Source: Corydoras sp. C115 (lineage: Eukaryota; Chordata; Actinopteri; Siluriformes; Callichthyidae). From it: DNA of 64,000 nt. Positions 35,667 through 47,994 of this stretch are shown piece after piece. A program made the translations under genes and the position numbers. The notes under the pieces are model-generated. The model was given only the letters and a program-made list of their open reading frames with translations, made no database searches and was not told the DNA's origin. The stretch is taken from assembly GCA_019802505.1 (NCBI GenBank), contig JAFMOC010000965.1, positions 1 through 64,000 of the forward strand. The letters run 5' to 3'. Each line of letters begins with the position of its first letter. Position 1 is the first letter of the stretch.

Positions 35667-37101
35667 CCAAACCATCAAAATTGAAAAAAAACTAACACTT
35701 TAAGCACTGAGATACCACTCTTTGTTCCTCGTACTGCCTTTCATCATTACGATCTCACATTGTTGTATAGTTGTTTAACTGAAAAGAAAATCAGACAGAA
35801 CTCATGCTATCAAGTATATTTACTGACACACTAACAGGAACGTTTTAACCATTAGACCTTCCTCAGCATGCTCACAGGTATCAATAAATATAATTGATAT
35901 GTTTTAATATCATATGACCTTGATATTGTTTGGAATGTGTTGAAGAACTGAAATACAGAAATTAATGTAAATAAGCAAATAAAATGAAGTTGGCCAGACA
36001 AAACATGAAATATCTTTAACTCATACACTTTTTAATGAAATGGAAGACAAAATATATTGTATTTTTACTAGCATTTTTCATATTATCCCAGATTTATTTT
36101 GATACGTTTCTAATTAATTACATATTTTAGAATATATGTTTTTATTTTTTTTTTAATTAGGTTATCTTTCATTCATTCATTCATTCATTCATTCATTATC
36201 TTCCAAGAGGCAAACATGCTAAACTTATCTTGATATCTTGTTATCTTGATTTAGAAAAAAAGTTTAGTTGAAATTATTTTATCATCTATATTTATAGATG
36301 ATTTATAGGGAACCCCCCGCGACCCTAATATAGGGTAAAGTGGAAGATAATGGATGGATATTTATTGACATGCCAAATTGTCATAAATCATCACCATCAC
36401 TCCCTCGTGCCACAATTATGTATCTTATAAAACACACATGAGAAAAGGAGCTCTGCAGCTTTTCTTGGTCTGCCACACTACATATCTGAAGATCCAGCAA
36501 ATGGCATCAGAATGTGTTATGTAACAGAATTTATTTTTCTCTCATCCAAAACTGTGGTTGCATACAGTATGTGCATTATAACAGATGTGATTCAGATAGT
36601 TTGAATTATTTGATTTTTTTAAACCTGCAAAAACATGTTACTTGACCAATGAACTGATACACATTATCTAGAACAGTGGTTCTTGATCACAGTCCCCGAT
36701 AAACCCAAAAGCTAGCTGGATTAATAGCACAAAGTGGTTTGTGAATTACTGATCTACTGATCTTATGAGTATACAGTAAATATTTTTTTTCATTTGCAGA
36801 CAAAATGATGATGCCCATTTCTTTTTCAAAGGATCATGGAAAGAAAATTGATGGGTCTATAAAAGGAAGGCAAGATGGCTTAATATGCAATAAAGATGCC
36901 CTAAAGGATTTCCTCTGGTGATTTTCAGTGTGGCAGTATTGGAAATACTATTAGTATCCATTATAGCTATTAGAAATTTAAAAACCAATAACAACATTAT
37001 TTTACCTCAACCTGAACACATTCAAAAGTCTGTGGAAAATATGTATTTCACTGTGGAGAAATTACATAAATATATTACATATATACATAAATCTTTCTGT
37101 C
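35667..37101 (+). other. Upstream region of Z5, paralogous to that of Z3
   Basis: 35780-36140 mirrors 9210-8850. 36166-36200 and 36305-36358 are SINE-a tail remnants replacing the 8546-8690 block. 36390-36525 repeats the 8090-8262 block. 36830-36945 is a broken copy of the 70-residue exon. The acceptor ctttctgtctacag precedes Z5. Confidence 0.5.
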
Positions 37102-37117
37102 TACAGGAATAAACAGA

Positions 37118-37666
37118 ATGAACATGAACACATCCACAGAGGAGAAGAAAAATATTTCGACATACAGTGTGGAAGGAATTTCCATTAGCGGTCTTCTTCT
37201 AAGACACCAGGATGTTCACAAAGAAGAAAAGCCAAATTCCTGCTCACAGTATGAAAATAGTTACACTCCACAGTTTCACCATGAAAAACAGCAGCACATT
37301 CACACAGAAGAAAAAACATTCATGTGCTCACACTGTGGGAAATGTTTTACTCAAAAGAGTTTTCTTAAAGTGCATCAGCGTATTCACACAGGAGAAAAAC
37401 CTTATTCCTGCTCACAGTGTGGAAAGAGTTTTACTCAACAGATAAATCTTAAACGGCATTAGCGTATTCACACAGGAGAAAAAACCTTTTCCTGCTCACA
37501 GTGTGGAAAGAGTTTTACAAAACAGATTAATCTTAAACGGCATGAACTTATTCACACAGGAGAAAAACCATATTCCTGCTCAGAATGTGGAAAGAGTTTT
37601 ACTAAACAGAGTCATCTTAAACAGCATGAGCGTATTCACACAGGAGAAAAACCTATTGACTATTGA
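37118..37666 (+). pseudogene. Z5: short C2H2 zinc-finger pseudogene
   Basis: ATG 37118 (MNMNTSTEEKK) after the acceptor. A leader with a decayed finger (CSQYENSYTPQF) is followed by four fingers. TAG at 37460-37462 replaces the CAG of HQRIH; the same frame then continues through two more fingers to TGA at 37664. The downstream flank (gggatgagcttgtgaaatt) matches that after Z7 at 56085, so Z5 is a truncated sister of Z7 that lost or never gained the repeated fingers. It keeps 28 leader codons missing from Z7. Confidence 0.85.
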
Positions 37667-37669
37667 CTA

Positions 37670-38273
37670 TAAAAATGACTATTTGTGGGATGAGCTTGTG
37701 AAATTGTAGGAATGGGTTAGACTTAGGGGGACAGGTAACACTTGGTAAATGTATTTGTGAAACTGGGGGGTCAGGACGTCCCCACCATATATGGAAGGTT
37801 TATTCACACTCACACACACAGAAGGAAAGTATTATATACAGAAGCAGGATCTTGGAGAATCAGAGCTCTCTCATCACTTGCGTTTGTCTGCCATTGATGA
37901 TTTTTACTGTACACTTGTTTGTCTGTTCAGTAAAACGCATTAAATTCTTTTGGAACGAAACTTCAGACTTGTGATCATTTATTGAAACATAACAGCATTC
38001 AAGTTTTTATACCAATTGTGTGTACATGTGGAAGGAAAAAATTACAATTATGAAAACAAGCATAAGACTTCACCACAACAATGTTCACAATACTGGAAAG
38101 CTAGGTGCTCTAAGAAACTCTGAACATTTTGTTTCCAATAACTGCTCAACATTACCAACTGAAAAGAGAATCACTGTGTGGAATATAAAGTAGAAATGCT
38201 AAGAACTTCAGTTTGCCACATTTCAAGTGTTGTAAAAAAATTGCTACTTATGGAACAGTCAAGAACCTTCACG
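37670..38273. other. 3' flank of Z5
   Basis: Shared with 56070-56300 downstream of Z7 (gtaggaatgggttagactta). Non-coding; cagtaaaacgcattaaattc near 37928 may carry a poor poly(A) signal. Confidence 0.5.
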
Positions 38274-38286
38274 ATTTTTATGATTT

Positions 38287-38632
38287 TCATTCATTCATTA
38301 TCTCCCGCTTTATCCTCTATTAGGGTCACGGTGGGGTTCCCCATGCCCATCCAGGGGAGAACGTCTCGGGCGCTGGGCAGATAGACCCAGGACAGGGCGC
38401 CAATCCATCGCTGGGTACACACTCACACACTCAAACACACTCTATATGGGGCAATTTAGAGAACTCAATTAACTTGATCCATGTTTTTGGACTGTGGGAG
38501 GAAACCGGAGAACCCGGAGGAAACCCACGCGGACACGGGGAGAACATGGAAACTCCACCCAGATGGGGATTCGAACCGGGAATCCCTAGCGCTGAGAGGC
38601 GAACGTGCTAACCACTAAGCCACCGTGCCGCC
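38287..38632 (-). mobile_element. SINE-a, full length, 13-base TSD
   Basis: Flanks atttttatgattt at 38274-38286 and 38633-38645. Inserted in the ZNF 3'-flank unit. Confidence 0.92.
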
Positions 38633-38639
38633 ATTTTTA

Positions 38640-39640
38640 TGATTTAAAAAATATTTTTTTAAAGAATTTGTTGTTATCGTGGATTTGATTTAATGATGGA
38701 CCTTCTGTAATTGAGGATCTGCACATGTGGGCTCATTTGAGTTCATCTATGGGAGTTCAGGTTTAACTCATTTATTTAGATTTTGATTTTGTATGATTAA
38801 TAGATCAGTGACCTTGAGTTTAGAAAAGGTTTCAAATAGAATTAAAGTTTAAATTCATCTTTTTAGTTTTAGTCTTAAACATGGTTTACATTTCCTCTTT
38901 ATCATATAATGCATGATCTTACATTTTAATTGAACCTGTACAAATGTGTTTTGTTTTTTTTTGTAACCATTTATTATGTATTTTATATTCATCTTCTGAG
39001 GAGTTGCTGTGGTGGGTCGCTCTTTTGTTTTCTGGTGTTTAGATGATGAAAGCTTTCTGATTTGGATTGTAACTTCACCTCCTTTGGCTATATTGTTATT
39101 TTTAGTTAGTCTCCTTCATTTTACATGTTTACACATATGTCTAATATGATACAATAGTTTACTACTTCCCAAATTTTGTTCTACAATTTTGTAATGGTTT
39201 TTGTTTTATCACCATTGTTAATACAAATTCATGAATAAAAATAAAACTTTCTGTTGAAATGACGTCACGTAGAATGGCTGAGCCAGCCGATTGTATTCAG
39301 GGTTGCCAGATTCGTACATTACCAACACCAAGTTGGATTTGTCATTGTATGTTAAACGCACAACTGTCATTTTATCCCACAAGTCCAGACACATTTCTTT
39401 TTTAAATAAATGCTGCCCCTAGTTGTCATTGTGTTATGTTAACTATGTTATATGTTATTGATTATATGGCGTTTCAATTTTCATTTAAAGAGATTTATAA
39501 GGGTTAAACGTTTGGAAACTTAATGTACACCATTAAATGGGCATTTTCTGATGAGAGGTTAAGTTTTAAATATTAATAAAAAAATAAATAAATCTTTGAA
39601 AAAAAGAAGGAAATAGGTGAATTTTTGGATCACCTCAGAA
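38640..39640. other. ZNF 3'-flank unit copy, then unassigned AT-rich DNA
   Basis: 38680-38990 matches the 1850-2335 flank. 38995-39190 parallels 17060-17290. The remainder shows no gene. Confidence 0.45.
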
Positions 39641-39683
39641 CACTGAGAGGCGAACGTGCTAACCACTAAGCCACCGTGCCGCC
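39641..39683 (-). mobile_element. SINE-a head fragment
   Basis: Only the tRNA-like head (cgaacgtgctaaccactaag, gccaccgtgccgcc). Confidence 0.7.
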
Positions 39684-39989
39684 GCTTGAGATATAAATAT
39701 GTTTTATAATTCATGATTTAACAAACACGGAGCATAAAACCTTAAGTTCACAATAAAAAGTTAAACCAGTAAATGAAGTTATAAAATAGGAGATTGTGAA
39801 CTGAATCGTCTGAATCGATTCCCAGAGAATCAGAAGAGTGACTCATCAGATAAAAACTAATGGACTGGTTTGATTCTTTGTGTTTGTGCAGATTTTGTTT
39901 CAAAATTCAAAGACATAATAGAATTTAAAGATTTTAATTAAACATATTGAATTAATAAATGATTAAACAGGTTACTATTTATTAATTAC

Positions 39990-40855
39990 TTGATAATGTT
40001 TATTATCCGATGCCCTCCAACCCTTCCAGCACTCACCATCCTCAACAGCACTGTAACGGCTGTGGACTCCTACAAGTTCCTGGGCACATGGATCTCCAAG
40101 GACTTGAAATGGGATTGCAACATCAGCACCATCATCAAGAGAGCTCAGCAGAGGCTGTACTTCCTGCGTCAGCTGAGGAAGTTCAACCTGCCCAAGGTGC
40201 AGTTCTACTCCGCCACCATAGAATCTGTCCTCACTGCATCCATCACAATGTGCGGCAGTTCAGCCACCAGACATGACACCCACAGACTGCAGAGCATCAT
40301 CAGGTCTAAGAGAGAACCATTGGTGTTAAGTTACCCTCCCTACTGGACCTGCACATGGACAGAACCAGGAAGCGGGCAGAGAACATCATCCATAATCCAT
40401 CACATCCTGGACATCACCTGTTCCAGTATATTCCCTCAGGCCGGCGTCTCAGCCAGTTGAGGATCAAGACCTCCAGACTACAGAGAAGCTTCTTTCCACA
40501 TGCCATCACACTCATGAACAGCTGAACATTAAAATACTACTTTCTGCATACAGTCTACCACATACATCCATATCCAGATGTTCTCTCACTAACTCAGTCT
40601 GCAATGTCCTTTACTGCTGCACTTTACACTTTATTTTATATACACAACTCTGCACATGTCAATTTTACATGTGTGTCTGTTCGTGTGTGTCACTGGGTGT
40701 GTGTGTGTGTGTGTGTAGAAGGATGGCTAGTTGGGTGTGTTTGTTACTTCTGTAATGTCAGTTATTGTGCACTGTGAGCTACTGCAACCAAGAACAAATT
40801 CCTTGTATGTGTGAGCATATACTTGGCCAATAAAGTCTGAATCTGATTCTGTTCT
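39990..40855 (+). mobile_element. Rex1-like LINE 3' end
   Basis: 5'-truncated. The translated piece YKFLGTWISKDLKWDCNIST, AQQRLYFLRQLRKFNLPK and SVLTASITMC is the post-RT segment of CR1/Rex1-group ORF2. After frameshifts, FPQAGV/ arginine-rich lines and a terminal ccaataaagtctgaatctgattctg follow, a 3' end typical of Rex1 elements in fish. No RT catalytic motif is included. Confidence 0.75.
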
Positions 40856-40859
40856 TCAG

Positions 40860-41660
40860 GTTACATCATTCAGAGTAATACATACATTTCACTTTTATTT
40901 CATTTATTTAACATTTATTTAACTAACTATACAAATAAATGTAGTCATTTTATGCATTTATATAAAAACTTTTTTAAAATTAGCTTTTTATGTGTTTAAT
41001 TTGAAAAATAAAATACGCTTATTAATGTTTTCTTTTTTTTTTTTTAATACAAAACTGCTATTTATAAAGTAGAAGACTGCTGGTTTAATAAATGACACAA
41101 TACTCGTCTGACTCGACTCCCAGTGAATCTAAAGAGTGACTCATCGAAGAAAGACTTTACGTAGAATGTAAAAAACAGAGAAATTAGAGAAACTTGCTTT
41201 TTTTATAAATCACTTATGCTTATGCTTAGAACGCATTGAATACTTGAAAAAGGTAAGGTTTATTGATAGATTGAAGAGTAAAGTTTATCATATTTCAGAA
41301 ATAATAGAAAAATCGATTACATGAATTAAGACATAAAGAATACTAACAACAGAATTCTTGCTTGTCCTGAAGGTGATGATCATAAACCCTCAGTTCATGA
41401 AATATGTTTTTAAAAACTGGATAAGAAGAAAAGAAAGATATCCAACAATTGGCTTCTTTATCGTTATATTCTCCTTGTACATCTGTGACCAGGTAATGAG
41501 ACTATCTATCCACAGTCCTTTAGAGATCATGAGATGATATACAGTGTACATGACCAATTTGTTTGTGACTTTTGTGTTTTTATTGTTTTTGATTATTAAA
41601 ATGACATGAACAACAAGTATATAAATATGCATTTTTATGGTTTGTTTTAACAATTATTCA
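40860..41660. other. Intergenic, partly duplicated
   Basis: 41285-41663 is a direct duplicate of 17455-17850. No gene seen elsewhere. Confidence 0.4.
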
Positions 41661-41663
41661 CAA

Positions 41664-42026
41664 ACTATCCATCCATCCATCCATCCATCCATTATCTTCC
41701 ACTTTATTCTATATTAGGGTCGCAGGGGGGTTCCCCATGCACATCTAGGGGAGAACGTTTCGGGCACTGGGCAGATACACCAGGACAGGGCGCCAATCTA
41801 TCACTGGACACACACTCATTCACTCACACCGACACGCACACTCAATATGGGGTAATTTGGAGAACTCAATTGACTTGATCCATGTTTTTGGATTGTGGGA
41901 GGAAACCAGAGAACCCGGAGGAAACCCACACGGACACGGGGAGAACATGGAAACTCCACCCAGATGGGGATTCGAACCGGGAATCCCTAGTGCTGAGAGG
42001 CGAACGTGCTAACCACTAAGCCATCA
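41664..42026 (-). mobile_element. SINE-a, full length
   Basis: Tail (catc)n and head present. The paralogous site at 17842 (cacaaactatttaat) has no SINE. Confidence 0.85.
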
Positions 42027-42029
42027 ATT

Positions 42030-43081
42030 TTTTGATTTAAATTTAAATAAATTTCACCTGCTTCACTATAAATGCAATCTATAACTCAATAACAAACTGT
42101 AATCTATCCAAACAAGTGCAAAGTTTATTAGTCTAAATTACCCTGCTCTTTAATTGTCAGGAAACCTCAAGGACTACCTCGAGGACTAGAGCATGCATTA
42201 TTTTGGTGGTGGATGAGTCTTGGCACTTATGTGATGATGTCTCTGATTCACTCAGTACCGTGAAACACATCAGTGCTGCTGGAGTATTTAAATAGTTTTA
42301 TTTTTACTGTACTCTATTAGACACATTTACATTATGCTGGTGACTGGAAACTTTTGGTTGGTAAATTATTCTCAGTTCATTGTCACTAATGTGTTTAAAA
42401 GACTCAGCAGCTCTGCTGTAACTGATCCATCAGCACAATACTCTCAGAAAACAGAATCTGATTGTTATAGACTGATATAAAGAAGAGCTTGTCCACATAA
42501 AAAAATCAAAGTAATAGTTCTAATGCTCAAATTCACAGTAATTTGCATTTTTGCTTATTTTAATCAGTTCCAGTTGTGTGATCCATTTATTTTACTCTTA
42601 TTTTAAAGTAATTAGCAATTCTAATCTGTCTTAATACAGTCTTGGATTAAATAGAGTTAATGCGTCAATACTTATCTTATATCTGCATCAAAAACAGAAG
42701 TGCCACATGGAGACTCCAGGGGAGAATGTTTCTGGCACTGGGCAGGTACACCTATGACAGGACACCAATCCATCACTGGGCACGCACACACACACACACA
42801 CACACACTCTTGCACACAGAAAAATGCAGTCGGACACAAACAGAAACATGCACACACAGAGACACAAGCACACAGAAAAAAAAAGAGAAAAAAAAGAGAG
42901 ATGGACAGACAAGGAGTCACTGTGTGTGTGTTTGTTGTTTTTCTCAGCGATAGGTCATAGTGTGACCTACTGTGAAATTGGGTTATAGTTCACAATTACA
43001 GATTGTAATTACAATTACAGATCTACAAAGAATTACTGTTACATAAAAAGTACAATGCAAACACATACAGTACATATATAT

Positions 43082-43093
<12 letters not shown>
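42030..43093. other. AT-rich sequence with SINE scrap and CA repeats
   Basis: 42715-42785 resembles the 3' half of SINE-a (minus, ccaggggagaatgtttctgg). (CA)n at 42783-42808 and purine-rich repeats follow. No gene seen. Confidence 0.4.

Positions 43094-43160
<67 letters not shown>
43094..43160. repeat. (TA)n microsatellite
   Basis: Pure dinucleotide run preceded by (CA)n. Confidence 0.9.
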
Positions 43161-43163
<3 letters not shown>

Positions 43164-43219
43164 TATATATTAAGTATGAAGGTGTATTTTCTGAAAACCA
43201 TGCTTTATGTGAGAAAGCA

Positions 43220-44736
43220 AATGGCAAAGCCCCCACTATTTGTATGGAATTCTATTTGTTAAACTTAAAATGTAGAAGGACATATTTACTTTCAGGAGAA
43301 AACTCACGGAGACACAGTTTAATCCAAACGTTTATGTTTAATGATCACAGCTGACGAGAATCAGTTTCAACGATCAGGTCGAGACTTCAGATTATACAAA
43401 ATACAATACATAAGAAATGGTTACAAATAAAAATTAAACACAATTTCATTGGTTCCATATAAGAACTGCCATAATGTATTATATAATAACGAGGAAATGT
43501 AAACATGTTTAAGACTAAAACTAAAAAGATTCATTTAAACTTTATTTGTATTTGAAACCTTATCTAAACTCTTGGTCATTGATCTATTAATCATTCAAAT
43601 CTAAATAAAGGAGTAAAACCTGACCTCCCATAGATGAACTCTAATGATCCTACATGTGCAGATCCTCAATTACAGAATGTTCATCATTAAATCAGATTTA
43701 CAATAACATCTTCCAGTTTTCTCAGTGAAAAAAAATCATCTAAAAAAACATAATTGAATCTCAATTTACAGATTTATTGATTATTAAATCAACCATTAGT
43801 CTACAGCCCTTCTGGTGTTTTTGTGTCTCTTGGAACACGGTAGCTGGTTTAAACAAAGTCTTTTATAAATTCTTTCAAAGGTTAGAGAATAAAGGATAAT
43901 GGACTCAACCCCCGGCAGAGCCCCCACCACGCCAAAGAGGCCCAAACCACACCACCAAGGGAGCAGGCCAGACACGACACCCAGCCGCACATCCCAGGAC
44001 ACAAAGGCACCCACACCCAGGGGGTGATGACAGCGACGCCCAGCATCCCCAAAGGTAACGAGCTCAGCAAGCTACAGATCCAGGACCCGTCGTCCACACT
44101 CACACAGTCACACAAGAACCCACCCATACATGCTCACTCATCCCAATCGCACACGCCAATTGTACACACCAATCTCACACTCATGCACACACATGTAACA
44201 AATAAGGACAACTGGTGTGAGCCAGGGGACACCGGCACCGGTCCAACAGTGTCCCAGCAAGGCAGAAAGCCAGTCCCCACCCAAGGTAGGGCGCACAGGG
44301 CCAGGCGTGTGAGGACCCGCCCTCCCCCTCCTCCCACCCAACATGTTGCAGTGAGTTGAATGAAATGAAATGAAAATATAAATGTTTGTAAAATCAGTAT
44401 AAACGCTGTTTTTGGATAATTTAGTAAATAGGACGTCATACATTTGTTTTCTTTTCACTACGTCCTGAAAGGTTCTTAACTGTTCCATAAGCAGCAAATG
44501 TGCTTCAATAAAACTTCAAATTTGACAAACTGAATTACTAAACCTTTCTACCTTATATGTCACACAGCGATTCTCTTTTCAGTTGGTGATGTTGAGCAGT
44601 TATTGTAAACATCATGCCCAGAGTTGCTTAAAGCATCTGCACTTCTAGATGTATTGTGGACATCGTTATGTAGACCTCTGTCATCTTATGCTTGTTTTTA
44701 TAATTGTAGTATAATTTCTGCCCAAAGATTTGTATA
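43220..44736 (-). repeat. ZNF 3'-flank unit downstream of Z6 with a GC-rich insert
   Basis: Matches 4703-5530 and 5894-6100. Relative to that copy, 43905-44358 is an extra GC-rich, CA-rich block (cccaccacgccaaagaggcc) ending in gaatgaaatgaaatgaaa, probably a retroelement 3' piece that I cannot name. It lacks the SINE found at 5537. Confidence 0.55.
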
Positions 44737-44744
44737 CTTACAAT

Positions 44745-45762
44745 TAGGGCTGCAACTAACGATTATTTTGATAATCGATTAATCGGTCGATTATTTTTTC
44801 GATGAATCGATGAATCGGATAAATTAAAAACATTTTCCCATGTCTTTACATTTACATTTATTCATTTAGCAGACACTTTTATCCAAAGATATATGTTTTT
44901 CAGCAAAATTATTCTATAGTATAGTATTATATATAGAATTTTATTCAAAATGTTTAAGTTATCATTTCCTGTAATTAATGAAAAGCACAATGAAAGAAAT
45001 AATGTATCATCTAAACATCCCTTACTTAACAACAAAAGTCAAAAGTCCAAATAACACATGATACTCAGTTGCCTTCAGTAATGAACTAAATATTGTCTGT
45101 TCTGTAGCCTATTGAAAAAAATTAATTAACAAATGAACTAAAACTGTCAGTTATTGAAAAATTAGCCAGTTAACAAAAAAAATACCTATTGTGTGAAATG
45201 TCAATTGGACACCGGGACATATGTGGCTGCTTTGCTCACCGTGCACAAGGCTTCCCGGTCTGAAAGTGGGGGGGGACTCTTTTGTAAACAGCCTCTTGCG
45301 TTTCGGCACGTACTTTTACGCCGTGCGCGTGTGCGCATCAATCCCCCGCTCCCGTGCGTTGTGCTGCTATTGATTTGCATAAACCAGGACATGTCCTCAC
45401 TTTAAAAAATAAACCAGGACGCCCGGGACAGGACGTGACAAACGAACATGTCCCGGGAAATACGGACGTAAAGACATGAACGTTAAGACACGTTCGCTAT
45501 CGCTGTTATTATCCAGTTAACAACCAAAACAGCATGAAGCGCTCTGCCGGTCTGATAGTGTGACATTGATTTACTATTAAATAAAAATAACGCTATTATT
45601 TTCTAGCGTTATTGAAGCGCTGCAGGTGACGTAGGCGGTTACGACATTGCGAGTAACGCGGAAATCGCACGACCCAACGAGTCAATCGATAATGGAAATT
45701 CATTATCGATATTTTGGATAATCGATTTTTATCGATTTTATCGATTCGTTGTTGCAGCCCTA
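44745..45762. mobile_element. hAT-like non-autonomous element (1,018 bp)
   Basis: Ends tagggctgcaac and gttgcagcccta are perfect 12-base inverted repeats, with cgattattttgataatcgat-type subterminal palindromes. Flanks cttacaat (44737-44744) and ctcacaat (45763-45770) differ by one base, an 8-base target duplication. The uninterrupted paralog at 18214-18240 reads tatactcacaatgtttgc. No transposase frame inside. A 44846-44892 piece resembles the L2 tail. Confidence 0.9.
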
Positions 45763-45802
45763 CTCACAATGTTTGCAAATTATTTGTATAAAAACCTGGC
45801 TA

Positions 45803-46891
45803 CTATGAGCTTGAAGAAGTTCTTTCTCTCGTGTGAGTGTGCTGGTGTCGCTTCAAATCATGTTTTCGGGAAAAACTTTTTCCACACTGTGAGCAGGAAT
45901 ATGGTTTCTCTCCTGTGTGAATACGCTGATGCAGTTTAAAAGTTGTCCGCTGAGTAAAACTCTTACCACAATTTGAGCAGAAATATGGTTTTTCTCCTGT
46001 GTGAATACGCTGATGCAGTTCAAGACCACTCCGCTGAGTAAAGCTCTTTCCACACTGTGAGCAGAAATAGGGTTTCTCTCCTGTGTGAATACGCTGATGT
46101 TTTGCAAGATTACTCTGCCGAGTAAAACTTTTCTCACACTGTGAGCAGGAAAAGGGTTTTTCTCCTGTGTGAACATGCAAATGTTGTGTAAGTTTACCCT
46201 GTTGAGTAAAACTCTTTCCACACTGTGAGCAGGAAAAGGGTTTTTCTCCTGTGTGAATACGCTGGTGTTCTTTAAGATTACACTGTGTAATAAAACCTTT
46301 TCCACACTGTGAGCAAGAAAAGGGTTTTTCTCCGGTGTGAATATGCTGGTGTTCTTTAAGATGACACAGTGTAGTAAAACTTTTTCCACACTGTGAGCAG
46401 GGATATGGTTTTTGTCCTGTGTGAACGCACAAATGTTGCATAAGACTACCCTGTTGAGTGAAACTCTTTCCACATTGTGAGCAGGAGTATGGTTTTTCCC
46501 CTGTGTGAATATGCTGATGCTTTATAAGAATACTCTTCCAAGTAAAACTCTTACCGCAATTTGAGCAGGAATAGGGTTTCTCTCCTGTGTGAATGTGCTG
46601 ATGCACTATAAGATGACTCTGCTGAGAAAAACTCCTTCCACACTGTGAGCAAGAATATGGTTTTTCTCCTGTGTGAATACGCTGATGCCGTTTAAGATCA
46701 CCCTTATGAGTAAAACATTTTCCGCAATGTGAGCACATGAATGGTTTTTCTTCTGTGTGAATGGGAGACTTTTCATCCTGAGAGCAGGGATGTGGCTTTT
46801 CTTCTGTTTTAACACCCTGGGGACCACCAAGGGACATTTCATCGACAGTGCATGTAGAAATAGTTTTCTTCTCCTCTGTGGATGCGCTCAT
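45803..46891 (-). CDS. Z6: C2H2 zinc-finger protein, 362 aa, intact
   Basis: Most intact short ZNF here. ATG 46891 (MSASTEEKK) follows an acceptor (tacag, AG at 46914-46915). The upstream GTG in frame is not a eukaryotic start. Leader (SLGGPQGVKTEEKP), decayed pre-finger, then 11 regular fingers from CSHCGKCFTHKGDLKRHQRIH to CSQCGKSFSRKHDLKRHQHTH and a Ser-rich end. All Cys/His ligands look present. Fingertips vary strongly between fingers (QQGSLMQ, TLCHLKE, QRSGLEL), as expected of DNA-contact diversification. Probable nuclear repressor or regulator; targets unknown. No exon 3 homolog is visible upstream, where a SINE lies at 47177. Confidence 0.88.
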   Translation of the reverse strand: MSASTEEKKTISTCTVDEMSLGGPQGVKTEEKPHPCSQDEKSPIHTEEKPFMCSHCGKCFTHKGDLKRHQRIHTGEKPYSCSQCGRSFSQQSHLIVHQHIHTGEKPYSCSNCGKSFTWKSILIKHQHIHTGEKPYSCSQCGKSFTQQGSLMQHLCVHTGQKPYPCSQCGKSFTTLCHLKEHQHIHTGEKPFSCSQCGKGFITQCNLKEHQRIHTGEKPFSCSQCGKSFTQQGKLTQHLHVHTGEKPFSCSQCEKSFTRQSNLAKHQRIHTGEKPYFCSQCGKSFTQRSGLELHQRIHTGEKPYFCSNCGKSFTQRTTFKLHQRIHTGEKPYSCSQCGKSFSRKHDLKRHQHTHTRERTSSSS

Positions 46892-46912
46892 GTTCACTCT
46901 GTAAAATTTATT

Positions 46913-47176
46913 CCTGTATGCATAAAGATGTCTTTTTTTTTTCTTTTATGAATGCGCTGATTTCCACATGTTATTTCTCCATAGGGAAAATGTATTCTCC
47001 TCAGAATTGGTAATTTGTCTTTTGAATGTTTTCAAGTTGAGATAAAACAATGTTGTCAGTGTTTGCTTTTAAGATACTAAAAACTACCAGGCGGCCATAA
47101 GATCTGGTTGTAGTTTTACCTTAGAAGTCTGTTTCTTAATCTGGTTGTAGTTTTACCTTAGAAGTCTGTTTCTTAA
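46913..47176 (-). other. Intron upstream of Z6
   Basis: Matches the 7280-7500 intron of Z3, with a short direct duplication of ctggttgtagttttacctta at 47105 and 47141. Confidence 0.5.
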
Positions 47177-47488
47177 TCCCCCGCTTTATCCTCTATTAGG
47201 GTCGCGGTGGGGTTCCCCATGCCCATCCAGGGGAGAACATCTCGGGCGCTGGGCAGATACACCAGGACAGGGCGCCAATCTATCACTGGACACACACTCA
47301 CACAGATACACTCTATATGGGGCAATTTGGAGAACTCAATTGACTTGATCCATGTTTTTGGACTGTGGGAGGAAACCGGAGAACCCGAAGGAAACCCACG
47401 CGGACACGGGGAGACCATGTAAACTCCACCAAGATGGGGATTCGAACCGGGAATCTCTCTAGTGCTGAGAGGAGAACGTGCTAAACAC
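47177..47488 (-). mobile_element. SINE-a, 3'-tail truncated
   Basis: Begins at ccccgctttatcc, lacking the tail repeats; the head is damaged (gtgctaaacacg). Confidence 0.8.
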
Positions 47489-47652
47489 GTTCCGCTCCGC
47501 ATTCACATACATCTTTAACGTTATTAGGATTATAAACAATGACGTCATCTAGAACAAAGTCTTAAAGAAATGCACCTTCTATCAGTCTTATTTACATCCT
47601 GATGATCCACACAGAGTATAAAGCTTTAATAAGTTTAATAAAGAATCTCACC

Positions 47653-47846
47653 TTCAGTAATGAACTGGATTTGATCTGATGATAATAATGATGACGTGCA
47701 CAACTTTTATTTTTAATTAAATCTCTCGGAGCTCTGAACACGCGCTGCTACTGCTGCTGCTACTGCTGTTGTTCTTTTTCTTCGTTTCCTGTTTATTGTC
47801 GGTTAGGTTTCCAGATTAGTGCAATACCGCCACCTAGTGTTTTAGA
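47653..47846 (-). other. Exon 1 module, copy e
   Basis: Complete to the donor near 47651-47652 (ctgaag|gtgag on minus). Downstream on minus the unit is cut by the SINE; no exon 2 follows before Z6. Confidence 0.45.
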
Positions 47847-47867
47847 CGCGCTTTAATAATCACTTTA

Positions 47868-47994
47868 ATTCCAAAACCTAACAAGGATGTTCTTTTTTTT
47901 GGGACAACTGGAGACTTATAACTTTGTTATGTACTGATTACAAAATTTTAGCACAGGCTTTTGCTGAGCGACTAAATGAAGGACTGAAGGATGT
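47868..47994 (+). mobile_element. L1-type RT fragment, left of Rex3
   Basis: Same as 10640-10769 (ctaacaaggatgttc, cgactaaatgaaggactg); continues at 49437-49560 on the other side of Rex3. Confidence 0.7.

Noticed and set aside
43055..43354. Isoleucine-tyrosine repeat open frame
   Set aside because: Translation of the (TA)n microsatellite on either strand.
44024..44359. GC-rich open frames as a possible gene
   Set aside because: Both strands are open only because of composition; the block is absent from the paralogous flank at 5330 and looks like an inserted repeat.
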